Of a stretch of 49,467 nt of DNA, positions 7,612 to 18,277 are shown piece after piece. Numbering within the stretch: the first letter of the stretch is position 1; every line of letters starts with the position of its first letter. The notes below the pieces were generated by a model, which searched no databases, was not told the origin of the DNA, and was given only the letters and a program-made list of their open reading frames with translations. The translations under genes were made by a program, and so were the position numbers. Source of the DNA: JBBRXJ01 sp038248505 (lineage in GTDB: Bacteria; Bacteroidota; Bacteroidia; Bacteroidales; JBBRXJ01); contig JBBRXJ010000012.1 of the NCBI GenBank assembly GCA_038248505.1, positions 1-49,467 on the forward strand, written 5' to 3'.

Positions 7612-10600
7612 TTATTTTCCGTGACAATTTTTAAATTTCTTACCACTTCCACAAGGGCAGGTTTCATTTCTTCCCGTTTGTTTTTCAACACGAATAGGCG
7701 CTGTTGCTTGTTGTGGGCGTGTATCCGGCATCCCATTTTGTGATTGTATTGGTGCAGATGGAGCCACGTCGCGTTTGCTTGCTGTAAACTTACTCAAATC
7801 GAGACGACGAGGTGGAGTCGCTTCTTTAACATCTGCGGCACCTTTCACTGGTATATGACCTTTCATTAGAATTCCCGTAACTTCTTTATTAATACGATCA
7901 AGCATGCCGCGGAATAAATCAAACGACTCTAATTTATATATTAACAAAGGATCTTTTTGCTCATACGATGCATTTTGTACACTCGTGCGTAATTCATCCA
8001 TTTCACGCAAATGTTCTTTCCATGCATCATCAATACTAATTAAAACAATTGCCTTTTCAATTGCACGAATTATCTCTAATCCTCTTGATTCATGAGCCCG
8101 TTTCAGATTTACAATTACCTGATACATTCTCATACCATCAGTAAATGGATAAATTACATTTTCATATTGCTGATTACTTTTCATAAAACTATCAAGAAAA
8201 CTCGTTGCTTTGTGAGATATAGCCTCCATCTTGCGTTTATACGATTCCGCAACTGCAACAAATAATATTCCCTGCAATTCTTCTGTACTAAGTTTATTAT
8301 AATCTTGATGAGAAAACGGTGGCTCAACAGCCAAATGACGTAAAAGCTCAATAGTGAAAGTCTCATAATCAACAGAGCCATGCAAATCATTAATAACCGA
8401 TTCACAAACGTCATTCATCATGTTTGTAATATCAACAGATACACGTTCTCCATATAAAGCATGTCGACGTTTGGTATATATAACTTCACGTTGTGAATTC
8501 ATAACGTCATCGTATTCCAAAAGTCGTTTACGAATACCAAAATTATTTTCTTCCACTTTTGTTTGAGCGCGCTCAATAGATTTTGAAATCATACTATGCT
8601 GAATCACCTCTCCTTCCTTCAATCCAAGCCTATCCATAATAGAAGCAATACGATCCGATCCAAACAAACGCATCAAATCATCCTCTAATGAAACATAAAA
8701 CTGCGAAGTTCCAGGATCACCTTGACGACCAGCACGACCTCGTAACTGACGGTCAACACGACGCGACTCATGACGCTCCGTACCAATAATTGCTAGACCT
8801 CCAGCATCACGCACTTGTTGTGAAAGTTTGATATCCGTACCACGTCCAGCCATATTTGTAGCAATAGTTACGGTACCAGATTTACCAGCTTCGGCAACAA
8901 TTTCAGCCTCGCGCTGATGTAACTTTGCATTTAAAACATTGTGTTTTATATTTCGCAACTTCAACATTCGGCTTAGTAATTCAGATATTTCAACCGAGGT
9001 AGTACCAACAAGAACAGGTCTTCCAGCAGAAATCAATGCAGCAATCTCATCAATTACGGCACTGTATTTTTCACGTTTAGTTTTATAAACTAAATCCTCT
9101 TCATCTTTACGAACCATAACACGATGAGTAGGAATTACAACTACATCTAATTTATAAATATTCCATAACTCACCAGCCTCTGTTTCAGCGGTACCTGTCA
9201 TACCAGCCAATTTTTTATACATTCTGAAATAGTTCTGCAAAGTAACCGTGGCCATTGTTTGAGTAGCTGCTTCCACCTTTACACGTTCTTTTGCTTCAAT
9301 AGCCTGATGCAATCCATCAGAATATCTTCGGCCTTCCATTACACGTCCTGTTTGCTCATCAACAATCTTAACCTTATTCTCAATAAGAACATATTCAGTA
9401 TCTTTTTCATATAAGGCATATGCCTTCAAAAGTTGAGATATGGTGTGAACACGATCTGATTTAATACCATACTCCTGAATTAATTCATCTTTTTTTATCG
9501 CTTTTTCAGATGCTGAAAGCCCTGACTTTTCAATATCGGCAATTGAACTTCCAATGTCGGGTAATACAAAGAAAGCTGGGTCATCTGATTTATTTGTTAT
9601 TGAATCAATCCCTTTATCCGTAAGGTCAACCGAATGTTGCTTCTCATCAATAACAAAATATAAATCATCGGTAACCAGATGCATATTTTTGTTATTTTCA
9701 GCCATGTAGAAATTTTCTGTCTTATGCATAAGGACTTTATTCCCTTGCTCACTAAGAAATTTGATCATGGACTTATTCTTTGGAAGCCCTTTGTATGCAC
9801 GTAGCAGAAGCATCCCTCCTTTTTCAGTATTGTTCTCAGCAATGAGTTTTTTTGCTTCGGTAAGTGCTTGATTAACTAAGTTTTTTTGAGCAGCAAAAAG
9901 CACTTCAACTTTAGGACGCAATTCTTCGAACTTTTGATTTTCTGGATCTTTAGATACAGCACCTGAAATAATTAAAGGCGTACGAGCATCATCAATAAGT
10001 ACCGAATCGACCTCATCAACAATAGCAAAATTATGTGGACGCTGTACTAAATCAACAGGATTAATAGCCATATTATCTCTCAGATAATCGAAGCCAAACT
10101 CATTATTTGTACCAAAGGTAATATCGCAATTGTATGCCTTACGGCGTTCATCCGAATTTGGCGCATATCGATCAATACAGTCAACACTAAGTCCATGAAA
10201 TTGGTAAATAGGCCCCATCCATTCGCTATCACGTTTTGAAAGATAATCATTAACCGTAACAATATGTACTCCTCTACCTGTAAGTGCATTTAAGAAAACA
10301 GGCAATGTTGCAACTAATGTTTTACCTTCACCAGTAGCCATTTCAGCAACTTTCCCTTCATGTAAAACAATTCCCCCAATTAATTGTTCATCATAATGAA
10401 TCATCTCCCAGCGAAGCAAATTACCTCCTGACGTCCATTTATTATGGTAAATAGCTTTACCGTTTTCTATTGTAATAAAATCTTTAGTTGTAGCTAATTG
10501 CTTATCAAAGTCATTTGCTACAACTTCAATTGCTTCATTTTCACAGAAACGTCGTGCTGTATCTTTAACAATGGCGAAGGCTTCAGGCAAAAAATCACGT

Positions 10601-10914
10601 AAAACCTCATTGAATTTTTCTGTAATATCCTTCTCTATCTTATCAATCCGATCATATAAATCTTCTTTATGTGCAGCATCATCACTCAATTCAGCTTCTG
10701 ATTTTAATTGATCTATCTCTTGATTTTCAGCTGCGACAAATTGCAATACTCTTTCACGCATTTGTACAGAACGCGATCTAAAATCATCATGACTTAATAA
10801 TTTTATTTCATCAAATAGGCTATTGGTTTCTTGAACCAATGGTGCAATTAATGTAATATCACGTGTGTGTTTATTCCCGAAAAACTTCTCTAAAATACTA
10901 CCTAGAATACCCAT
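7612..10914 (-). CDS. secA: Preprotein translocase ATPase SecA
   Basis: Motor ATPase that drives unfolded preproteins through SecYEG. It has 1100 residues, longer than E. coli SecA (901), as is common in Bacteroidota. The extra length is partly a coiled N-terminal segment (about 45-110) and an insertion after residue 320 (about 320-450). Visible motifs: Walker A ATGEGKT at 193-199, DEVD at 300-303 with IDDARTPLIISG, the second RecA domain with GTTSVEISE and ATNMAGRGTDI, then RGRAGRQGDPG, and the C-terminal zinc-binding SEC-C motif (CPCGSGKKFKNCHG) that in other SecA proteins contacts SecB or the membrane. It is a single-gene unit; a weak TAnnTTTG element lies upstream at 11033-11040. Confidence 0.97.
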   Translation of the reverse strand: MGILGSILEKFFGNKHTRDITLIAPLVQETNSLFDEIKLLSHDDFRSRSVQMRERVLQFVAAENQEIDQLKSEAELSDDAAHKEDLYDRIDKIEKDITEKFNEVLRDFLPEAFAIVKDTARRFCENEAIEVVANDFDKQLATTKDFITIENGKAIYHNKWTSGGNLLRWEMIHYDEQLIGGIVLHEGKVAEMATGEGKTLVATLPVFLNALTGRGVHIVTVNDYLSKRDSEWMGPIYQFHGLSVDCIDRYAPNSDERRKAYNCDITFGTNNEFGFDYLRDNMAINPVDLVQRPHNFAIVDEVDSVLIDDARTPLIISGAVSKDPENQKFEELRPKVEVLFAAQKNLVNQALTEAKKLIAENNTEKGGMLLLRAYKGLPKNKSMIKFLSEQGNKVLMHKTENFYMAENNKNMHLVTDDLYFVIDEKQHSVDLTDKGIDSITNKSDDPAFFVLPDIGSSIADIEKSGLSASEKAIKKDELIQEYGIKSDRVHTISQLLKAYALYEKDTEYVLIENKVKIVDEQTGRVMEGRRYSDGLHQAIEAKERVKVEAATQTMATVTLQNYFRMYKKLAGMTGTAETEAGELWNIYKLDVVVIPTHRVMVRKDEEDLVYKTKREKYSAVIDEIAALISAGRPVLVGTTSVEISELLSRMLKLRNIKHNVLNAKLHQREAEIVAEAGKSGTVTIATNMAGRGTDIKLSQQVRDAGGLAIIGTERHESRRVDRQLRGRAGRQGDPGTSQFYVSLEDDLMRLFGSDRIASIMDRLGLKEGEVIQHSMISKSIERAQTKVEENNFGIRKRLLEYDDVMNSQREVIYTKRRHALYGERVSVDITNMMNDVCESVINDLHGSVDYETFTIELLRHLAVEPPFSHQDYNKLSTEELQGILFVAVAESYKRKMEAISHKATSFLDSFMKSNQQYENVIYPFTDGMRMYQVIVNLKRAHESRGLEIIRAIEKAIVLISIDDAWKEHLREMDELRTSVQNASYEQKDPLLIYKLESFDLFRGMLDRINKEVTGILMKGHIPVKGAADVKEATPPRRLDLSKFTASKRDVAPSAPIQSQNGMPDTRPQQATAPIRVEKQTGRNETCPCGSGKKFKNCHGK

Positions 10915-11032
10915 TTTTTTTGTAATTTTATAAAGTTATTATGAATTCTTCGTTTCAGACTGGTATGTATTATTTGTAAGTCACTTAAGCAATAGACTTA
11001 AGCACATATAAAAGGTCATTTTAACGAAAGAA

Positions 11033-11040
11033 CAAAAATA
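11033..11040 (-). promoter_or_regulatory. Possible -7 element of the secA promoter
   Basis: On the minus strand these bases read TATTTTTG, a match to TAnnTTTG. No good TTG stands 18-20 bp upstream, so the assignment is weak. It would give a secA leader of roughly 110 nt. Confidence 0.3.
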
Positions 11041-11081
11041 GCTTTTTTTACGGTAATTCATAAATATTTCAAACAAATCTC

Positions 11082-14000
11082 ATGCATAAGCAATTGACAG
11101 ACAAAAATCAGTACAGACTAAGAGTAAGCGTACTTCTATTGTGTTTAATAAAGCTTTCGATGTTAAACATTCAATCGCAAACACAAAGCGACATCATCTA
11201 CAATGCAGATTTTGAGCAATACATGAGCAATAAAGATGCTGGTATTATTAGTAACAGCGATGACGAAGGGCATTCATTAGGGTATGCTCCACTACCATTC
11301 AAACTCAACTTTAGCCATTATGATTCAAGTAAATACAGCAGGCTAAAAAGCACAGATTTACCAGCACGTTATGATTTACGTGATAGCGGCTTAGTAACAA
11401 GTGTTAAAAATCAAGGTGGTGGTGGATTTGGTGGAAACTGCTGGACTTTTTCAACTATGGGTGCTATTGAATCACAGTGGCTTCATTTAGGTTACGGCAC
11501 ATTTGATTTATCGGAACAAAACTTAGCCGCTTGTAATGGATTTGAGTGGGGATATGGCCAAGGCGGAAATGATCTTTTAGCAATGGCTTATATTACCCGA
11601 TTAAACGGCCCATTTCTTGAAACACAAGACACTTATGATGTTAACCAACGTAATTGCAAGAGCGTGTCAAGCCCAACAGCTTTTGTTCCCGAAGTAAGAT
11701 GGTTGCCCAATATACCTGAAGTTATAAAATCAACTATTTTAAAATACGGAGCCATTTCTACAAGTATGACATGGAACCCGAGTTCTTTTAACACAACAAA
11801 CAACACTTTCTTTTACACTGGCCATAATATTGTAAACCATGCTGTACTTATTGTTGGATGGGATGACAATAAACAAACCGATGTAGGTAAAGGCGCTTGG
11901 ATAATTAAAAATCAATGGGATAGCACTTGGGCAGATAAAGGGTATTTTTACATTTCATATCAGGACCCAAAAGTAAACAGCACCATGTCCTATTATCCGA
12001 TTCGTATTGATTCAGCTGCTATTGATACAGTGTTTATGTACGATCAACTCTCAACTGTTAATTTAACTGGATTTAGAAATAGCACATCATACGTAATTAC
12101 AAAGTTCACCCCTTCGGGTAGCACAAATATTAATCGTATTGGTACCTTTGTTGGTTCAGCGGGTTCTATTATAGACATTAAAATATACGACACTAAAACG
12201 GGTGATTCTCTCAGCAATTTATTAGCCGAGAAAAACAATATTTATTGTGAACTACCTGGGTTCTACACTTTTGAAGTACCTGCTATTGTTACTAGTGACT
12301 TCTTTGTGAAAATTAAATACTATTCACCGGGTACTATATCTCCGATTCCTATTGAAGTTCATCGCGACAACTTTACTGCACCCGAAATAATAACAGGCGA
12401 TAGTGCAAAAAATCATGCTTTCGCAATTGCCTACAATACTATAAAAGACAAACCGACATTAGCATATTCCTACCCTACTCAACATGCAAATACACTTGAT
12501 ACTATTAGTTATGTAGCTTTCAATCAAAGTTGCGACTCAATGAATTTTAGTAATATTAGCATATATGACCAAGGAGGAAATCCTAGAAATATTCATAAAA
12601 CTAAATGGAATAAATACCAACAGCTTCTTACAATTACACATGACACACTAAAGAATTATGCTGAGAATCTCACCTTATTAATACCAGCAGGTACTGTTAA
12701 AAACATACAATCACAAACTAACGACAGTATAAAAATAAAATTCAAAACACCATCAACCACTCAGCCTCAAATTATATCATCAGATATTGCAAAGAATAAT
12801 TTCATTTTAAATGCACCGCTAAAAATTAAATTTGACCGTCCTGTAAGTATTATCAAGCCAGCCGGAATAACTTTACTTAATGATTCATCTGTAAATATTT
12901 CGGGTCTAAATTTTTCACTAGACACATCTCTGAAAATATTAAGCATTACACATCCTGTATTCAAAAATCACAATGCGATTTATACTTTAATTATTGATAC
13001 ACTAACTATAAAATCAGATACTAGCAATGATTTCCTTCTACCTTGTAGCTATTCATTCATAACAGAAGCAGGAACACCGAAGGCATTACAATATTATCCA
13101 GCTCAATCTGAATCAAGAGTCCCTTTAACAACTGAAGTTTGGGTAAAACTCAATCAAGCATGTGACTCTGTTAACTTCAGTCCAATACATATTAAATGGA
13201 AAATTGATGGTTCTAATTATGACAGTGTTGAAAATGTTAAAACAATATTCGATAAAGAAAACAATATAATACGTTTCATTTTTACTACACTACCAAAATA
13301 CAGTGAATTGTTCTTTGTAGTGGTACCCTCAAATGTATTAAAAAACAAAGAAGGCGTATTCAACAAATCATTTTATTGGACATTTACAACACTGCATAGT
13401 GGAGAAATAGTACCGAACTACACCTACCCTTCAGACCAATCTGAAAATAATACACTAGATACAGCTATTCTTGTATCATTTAGTCAAAAAATTAAATTTT
13501 TAGATCAAAATAAAATATCAGTTTTTGATAAATATTACAACCTTCTTGGGTCAACTAGCACATTACTTGCCGATGGTAAAACCGTTCGCATTAAACCCAA
13601 TGTCCCATTTGCAAAGGACGAAAGGGTAACGGTATATTTCCCTGATGATGTGGTTATCTACACCGATGGCGTCAATTGGATTAGTAGCAACGACAAAGAA
13701 TGGATTGCTGTTGGTGGTGATATAGTTGGATATGAATATGATTTATGTGTTAGAGCATACGCAACAGCATCTAACAAACCCATTGCATTGTTTAATTGTG
13801 ATAAAGAAAAAGTTTGTATTAATACATCAGTAAGTATTAGTGCACCAGCCGCAGCAAATGTAACGCAGTGGAGATGGAGCTTTGGCAAAGATGCTTCATT
13901 AGCCTCTGGAACTACAGGAAAAGGGCCGCATTTAGTGAGCTACTCATCAAGTGGCATTAAAAAAATAACGCTGAGAGTTGATGGTCCCGGTGGTAGCGAT

Positions 14001-15008
14001 TCCTTAATTAAATTTATAGAAGCAAGTAATTCTTTAGATGTCATCATTCCTTTTGCAAGTATAGAAATTGCGCTAGGTAAAACAGATACACTAATAGCCT
14101 TTGGAGCCGATACATTACAGTGGTATCCAACCTACTTCCTTGACACAACGATGGGAAAAACAGTGCAAATTAGTCCACTTCAATTAGGCAGCTATCTATA
14201 TAAGGTGTATGGTACTACTGGAACCTGTAAAGGATATGATTCTGTGATTGTAGTAGTATCGCAACGTCCCGTAAATGATGATGCCTGTGAGGCTACTAGT
14301 GTTTCGTTTGGCACCAATGGACCATTCACTAATAAAAACGCATCTGTTGAAGCTGGAGAGCCATTTCCCCCAAACACCAATTGTAACTCGCAAAGTACAT
14401 GGTGTTATGAGTACAATGCCGACATTTTAAAAAATAGCGTTTGGTTTAAGTTTACTGCGCCATCTAATAGCGCATCCTTTTCTACTGATGATATCTGGAA
14501 TAATGGAACATCTATGGATAATCAAATAGCACTCTATGATGCAAATACCTGCGATGACCTTATGACAGGCAATTACACTTTGATAGCCGCCAATGATGAT
14601 TTTTTTGACCAAACACGAAATTTTGCTTCGGCCATTCAACTTATTAGCACATTAACCCCAGCCAAAACCTATTGGCTACAAGTAGATGGTAGCTATGGTG
14701 GGGTTGAAGGTAATTTTTATTTAACTATTTGGGATAGTCCGATTGGGGTTGAAGATATTAAAACTGAAGAAATGACGATTAGTCCCAATCCATCTGAAGG
14801 CGTTTTTGAATTAAAAATTAATTCAGTAACAAAAGAGAATTACACTCTGAAAATATACAACAGTAAGGGTGAAGAGGTATATTCAGTGTTTAATAATATG
14901 GACGCTGCTGATATAAAAATTGATCTAACAACGCAGTCAGACGGATTATATATTTTAAGATACATAAGCGGCAATAATGTGGTAAATAAATTATTGATAA
15001 AATACTGA
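11082..15008 (+). CDS. Secreted C1A (papain-like) cysteine protease with T9SS sorting domain
   Basis: Large cell-surface or secreted protease, 1308 residues. After a signal peptide (cleavage near residues 30-35) comes a C1A peptidase domain at about 92-300: oxyanion Gln111, catalytic Cys120 (GGNCWTFS), His253 (NHAVLIVGW) and Asn277. The Asn motif is NQWD rather than the usual NSWG. Next is a lectin-like beta domain (about 310-440) typical of bacterial C1A enzymes, three or four Ig-like (SbsA/Big_5 type) repeats (about 455-880), a PKD-like domain (about 925-985) and a beta-sandwich module (about 1065-1220). The end, from SPNPSEGVFEL to KLLIKY, is a type A T9SS sorting signal that is removed on export across the outer membrane. 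The stop overlaps the next start by one base. Confidence 0.92.
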   Translation: MHKQLTDKNQYRLRVSVLLLCLIKLSMLNIQSQTQSDIIYNADFEQYMSNKDAGIISNSDDEGHSLGYAPLPFKLNFSHYDSSKYSRLKSTDLPARYDLRDSGLVTSVKNQGGGGFGGNCWTFSTMGAIESQWLHLGYGTFDLSEQNLAACNGFEWGYGQGGNDLLAMAYITRLNGPFLETQDTYDVNQRNCKSVSSPTAFVPEVRWLPNIPEVIKSTILKYGAISTSMTWNPSSFNTTNNTFFYTGHNIVNHAVLIVGWDDNKQTDVGKGAWIIKNQWDSTWADKGYFYISYQDPKVNSTMSYYPIRIDSAAIDTVFMYDQLSTVNLTGFRNSTSYVITKFTPSGSTNINRIGTFVGSAGSIIDIKIYDTKTGDSLSNLLAEKNNIYCELPGFYTFEVPAIVTSDFFVKIKYYSPGTISPIPIEVHRDNFTAPEIITGDSAKNHAFAIAYNTIKDKPTLAYSYPTQHANTLDTISYVAFNQSCDSMNFSNISIYDQGGNPRNIHKTKWNKYQQLLTITHDTLKNYAENLTLLIPAGTVKNIQSQTNDSIKIKFKTPSTTQPQIISSDIAKNNFILNAPLKIKFDRPVSIIKPAGITLLNDSSVNISGLNFSLDTSLKILSITHPVFKNHNAIYTLIIDTLTIKSDTSNDFLLPCSYSFITEAGTPKALQYYPAQSESRVPLTTEVWVKLNQACDSVNFSPIHIKWKIDGSNYDSVENVKTIFDKENNIIRFIFTTLPKYSELFFVVVPSNVLKNKEGVFNKSFYWTFTTLHSGEIVPNYTYPSDQSENNTLDTAILVSFSQKIKFLDQNKISVFDKYYNLLGSTSTLLADGKTVRIKPNVPFAKDERVTVYFPDDVVIYTDGVNWISSNDKEWIAVGGDIVGYEYDLCVRAYATASNKPIALFNCDKEKVCINTSVSISAPAAANVTQWRWSFGKDASLASGTTGKGPHLVSYSSSGIKKITLRVDGPGGSDSLIKFIEASNSLDVIIPFASIEIALGKTDTLIAFGADTLQWYPTYFLDTTMGKTVQISPLQLGSYLYKVYGTTGTCKGYDSVIVVVSQRPVNDDACEATSVSFGTNGPFTNKNASVEAGEPFPPNTNCNSQSTWCYEYNADILKNSVWFKFTAPSNSASFSTDDIWNNGTSMDNQIALYDANTCDDLMTGNYTLIAANDDFFDQTRNFASAIQLISTLTPAKTYWLQVDGSYGGVEGNFYLTIWDSPIGVEDIKTEEMTISPNPSEGVFELKINSVTKENYTLKIYNSKGEEVYSVFNNMDAADIKIDLTTQSDGLYILRYISGNNVVNKLLIKY

Positions 15009-17155
15009 TGATCACCTTGAAAATGAAAAAATGTTTTTTTATAATACTCTTTCTGTTACAAGGTATTCATACGTTCGCTCAACTTTCACGAGGGGGACGT
15101 CCGATAGTAAATAACATAAAAAATAGTATTCCTTATATATGCATGCCCGAAGTGCCTAACGACTCAATACTCAATGCAAACAAAGAAAGTAGGCTAAAAC
15201 CATTTCAATTTGCTTATGCATTCAGAGTAACTATAAATACCGCAAATAGTGGTGTTTGGATTAAGAATACTGATGGCAGTTTGGTATGGCGTTTGGGCAT
15301 CACCTCAGCTGGGGCTTATTCACTTAATATTATTTTCAACCAATTTAAGCCAGCACCTGGAGCACTATTATTTGTGTACGATCCCTCTCGAAAAGTTATT
15401 CTTGGAGGCTTTGATGAAACGAGTGGTAGTATTAATAATATCTTTGCAATTTCACCCATCCCTGGCGATTCAATTATTTTAGAATACCAAGTTCCCTCAT
15501 TTTCAAAACAAAAAGGTTTTTTACAGATAGAAAAAGTTGGCCATGACTTTACAGGAACCTTTGGTAAAAGCCGATTAAAAGATAGCCGGTTTAACTTGTC
15601 TGGCAATTGTAATGTTGATATTAACTGTTCAGACGGAAATGACTGGCAGACTGAAAAAAGAGCTGTGGTACGATATCTTTATAGTGGGGTGTATTATTGT
15701 ACAGGAACTCTAATAAACAATAGCATGCAAAATGGGATTCCGTATGTTCTAACTGCAAATCATTGTGTCTCGAGCGCATCGGTAGCTAATGGAGTTGTAT
15801 TTGTATTTGGTTACGAAAGCTCCACTTGCGATGGGGCTGATGGTTCTGTTAGCAACAGTTTATCGGGTGCTAAATTAGTTGCCACCAACAGTAATTTAGA
15901 TTTTACCTTACTAAAACTAAAAAACACACCTCCCAATAATTACAATCCCTACTATGCAGGATGGATCACCACCAGTTCTGCGGCTACAAAAACCGTATCC
16001 ATACATCATCCAATGGGCGACGTTAAAAAAATATCAACCGATAATAACGCCCCAATTACAAGTAGTTTTATGTCAGGATATGATGCAAATGCGCATTGGA
16101 AAATTTTAAATTGGGAAAAAGGCACTACAGAAAAAGGATCTTCAGGCTCACCACTATTCGATCAAAACCATCGTATTGTTGGTACACTTACCGGAGGTGA
16201 TGCTTTGTGTGGCTCATCGGTAAATGATTATTATGCAAAATTTTCAAGACAATGGAATGATTACGCCGATACCAATAACCAACTAAAATACTGGCTTGAC
16301 CCACTAAAAAGTGGCACTACATCAATTACTGGTTATGATCCTATGGCTACTATTTGTGATACTTTAAGTAATTTAGTTCAAAGCGATACTCTTTTTTCAG
16401 ATACACTGCAAAATCCGAATTGGGGCTATACCTTAGGTCATAATAGTTTAAACCATATTTCATTTGCCGAACATTTTCAATCGCCCAATAATAATTATGT
16501 AAAAGGAATTGACCTCAATATTAGCAAGGCCATATCGGGTAATACCCTCTCAACTATTTCTATTAAAGTATGGAAAGGTAAAAACAAGCCCGACTCCCTA
16601 CTGTACGAACAAGCAATACAAATAAATACACTTACGCCAAACAGCATACATCATATTACATTCGATAGCGCCGTAATTGTTGATACTAATTTCTATATAG
16701 GATATACAGTGTCCTATCTGTTTTCTGACACATTTGTACTATTTCATCGCAAAGCACGCATATCAGACACAAGCAATAGTACATGGGTAAACGACGGTAT
16801 TCAATGGCACAGATATAAAGACATATGGGGTTATGGCACAAGTATAGATATTAAAACTTATATCTGCTCAGGCATAGTTGGCATTAAAAGACAACAAGCA
16901 ATTACTCAACAAACGCTTCAAATATATCCAAATCCAACCGATGGATTAATAACAATTATACCTGATGAATCATGGAAAGGAATTTCCTATATCTCAGTAT
17001 ATGATATGACCGGAAGCCTCTTAATTGAAAAAACCGCAAATAAAAAAACAACAACAGAACTCGATCTCTCCGTTTTATCACAAGGCTTATATATTCTTTC
17101 GGTAAGAAATAACGATCAGCAAAAAACACGTAAGATAATTCTCAGAAAGCAATAA
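15008..17155 (+). CDS. Secreted trypsin-like serine protease (lysyl-endopeptidase type) with T9SS sorting domain
   Basis: Secreted S1-family endopeptidase, 715 residues. The signal peptide ends near HTFAQ (residue 25); the start may instead be the Met six codons in. A propeptide-like region (about 26-200) precedes the peptidase. The triad is visible: His252 (LTANHC), Asp298 (NLDFTLLKL) and Ser379 (KGSSGSPLF). Several Cys pairs (201/207, 231/253, 274/401) would suit disulfides, as in lysyl endopeptidases such as Achromobacter protease I. A beta domain at about 455-625 is followed by a type A T9SS sorting domain (YPNPTDGLITI to KIILRK). Its ATG overlaps the stop of the cysteine protease, so the two are translationally coupled. 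The cleavage specificity is not proven by sequence. Confidence 0.9.
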   Translation: MITLKMKKCFFIILFLLQGIHTFAQLSRGGRPIVNNIKNSIPYICMPEVPNDSILNANKESRLKPFQFAYAFRVTINTANSGVWIKNTDGSLVWRLGITSAGAYSLNIIFNQFKPAPGALLFVYDPSRKVILGGFDETSGSINNIFAISPIPGDSIILEYQVPSFSKQKGFLQIEKVGHDFTGTFGKSRLKDSRFNLSGNCNVDINCSDGNDWQTEKRAVVRYLYSGVYYCTGTLINNSMQNGIPYVLTANHCVSSASVANGVVFVFGYESSTCDGADGSVSNSLSGAKLVATNSNLDFTLLKLKNTPPNNYNPYYAGWITTSSAATKTVSIHHPMGDVKKISTDNNAPITSSFMSGYDANAHWKILNWEKGTTEKGSSGSPLFDQNHRIVGTLTGGDALCGSSVNDYYAKFSRQWNDYADTNNQLKYWLDPLKSGTTSITGYDPMATICDTLSNLVQSDTLFSDTLQNPNWGYTLGHNSLNHISFAEHFQSPNNNYVKGIDLNISKAISGNTLSTISIKVWKGKNKPDSLLYEQAIQINTLTPNSIHHITFDSAVIVDTNFYIGYTVSYLFSDTFVLFHRKARISDTSNSTWVNDGIQWHRYKDIWGYGTSIDIKTYICSGIVGIKRQQAITQQTLQIYPNPTDGLITIIPDESWKGISYISVYDMTGSLLIEKTANKKTTTELDLSVLSQGLYILSVRNNDQQKTRKIILRKQ

Positions 17156-17158
17156 TAC

Positions 17159-18277
17159 ATGAGACTCATTTTAATTCTAGTAATAGCGTGTCTTTTTTTA
17201 GCTGCCTGTAATAATGCAAAACAAAATATAAAGAATAGCGTATCTGTTGATTCAATATATAAACCCAAATACGCAAAGGGCTTTGAGATAAGCTACCATG
17301 GAGATATTAAAACGCTCACCATTCAAAATCCTTGGGAAAAAGCAGCAAATGTAACAGTATCATATAAACTCTCGCTCAACAATAAAACAGGCAATATTTG
17401 TATTCCAATAAAATCTTGCATTTGCCTATCAACTACTCATATTCCAATGATTAATGCAATAGATGAGATATCTTCAATTGTTGGAGTTTCATCGCCAAAA
17501 ATAGCATCAAACAAAACCATTAGCCAGAAATATTCAGCGGGTTTAATAAGTGATATTGGCTATGAGGATGCCTTAAACTATGAACAAATACTCCTACTGA
17601 AACCCGATGTTATATTCACTTATGGCGTATTAGCTGGCAATTTGGGATACCTCAAAAAACTAAACAGTATTGGATTACAATCCGTAATGAATGCCGAGTA
17701 TCTTGAACGCCACCCTTTAGGAAAAGCGGAATGGATAGTATATATGTCGGCCTTTTACAATAAAGAAAATCAAGCGAAAAAAACATTTGATAGCATTGCT
17801 ACCATATATAATTCACTAAAACAGCTTAGTAAAAATGTAAAAAACAGACCATTGGTAATGAGTGGTTCGCCTTGGCAAGGCAGTTGGTGGATTCCCGGTG
17901 GACAATCCTATTTTGCACAACTTATACATGATGCAGGAGGTGACTACATTTGGCGAAATGATAGTAGCGCCAGCAGTCATGCAAGGGGTAGCGAGCGAAT
18001 ATTATCAGAAACTACAAAAGCAGTATACTGGATACACTGCGGGGCAGCGCATAATCTAAAACAACTCGAACAAATGGATCCATCCATTAAGCATATTAAT
18101 TCATTTAAAAACAAAGGAGTTTTTAATAACAACGCTCGAGTAAATACAGCAGGCGGAAATGACTTTTGGGAAACGGGTATTTTAGAGCCACATATTATTT
18201 TAGCCGATTTAATTAAGATTTTGCATCCAGAGATTCTTCAATTGGACAGTCTATCTTACTACAAAAAACTATATTAA
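17159..18277 (+). CDS. ABC-type substrate-binding lipoprotein (BtuF/FepB-like)
   Basis: Class III periplasmic binding lipoprotein of the cobalamin, haem or iron-siderophore group, 372 residues. The lipobox is LAAC with lipidated Cys17. The fold shows ICIPIKSCICLSTTHIPMINAI, then YEQILLLKPDVIFTYGV (the standard 'iLaLkPDLVi' strand), a linking helix and VYWIHCGAA in the C-lobe. It starts three bases after the serine protease stop, so the three genes 11082-18277 form one operon. No permease or ATPase gene is adjacent. The context suggests capture of a small ligand released by the two exported proteases (for example haem), but this is inference. Its TAA shares bases with the stop of the convergent gene. 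Confidence 0.85.
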   Translation: MRLILILVIACLFLAACNNAKQNIKNSVSVDSIYKPKYAKGFEISYHGDIKTLTIQNPWEKAANVTVSYKLSLNNKTGNICIPIKSCICLSTTHIPMINAIDEISSIVGVSSPKIASNKTISQKYSAGLISDIGYEDALNYEQILLLKPDVIFTYGVLAGNLGYLKKLNSIGLQSVMNAEYLERHPLGKAEWIVYMSAFYNKENQAKKTFDSIATIYNSLKQLSKNVKNRPLVMSGSPWQGSWWIPGGQSYFAQLIHDAGGDYIWRNDSSASSHARGSERILSETTKAVYWIHCGAAHNLKQLEQMDPSIKHINSFKNKGVFNNNARVNTAGGNDFWETGILEPHIILADLIKILHPEILQLDSLSYYKKLY

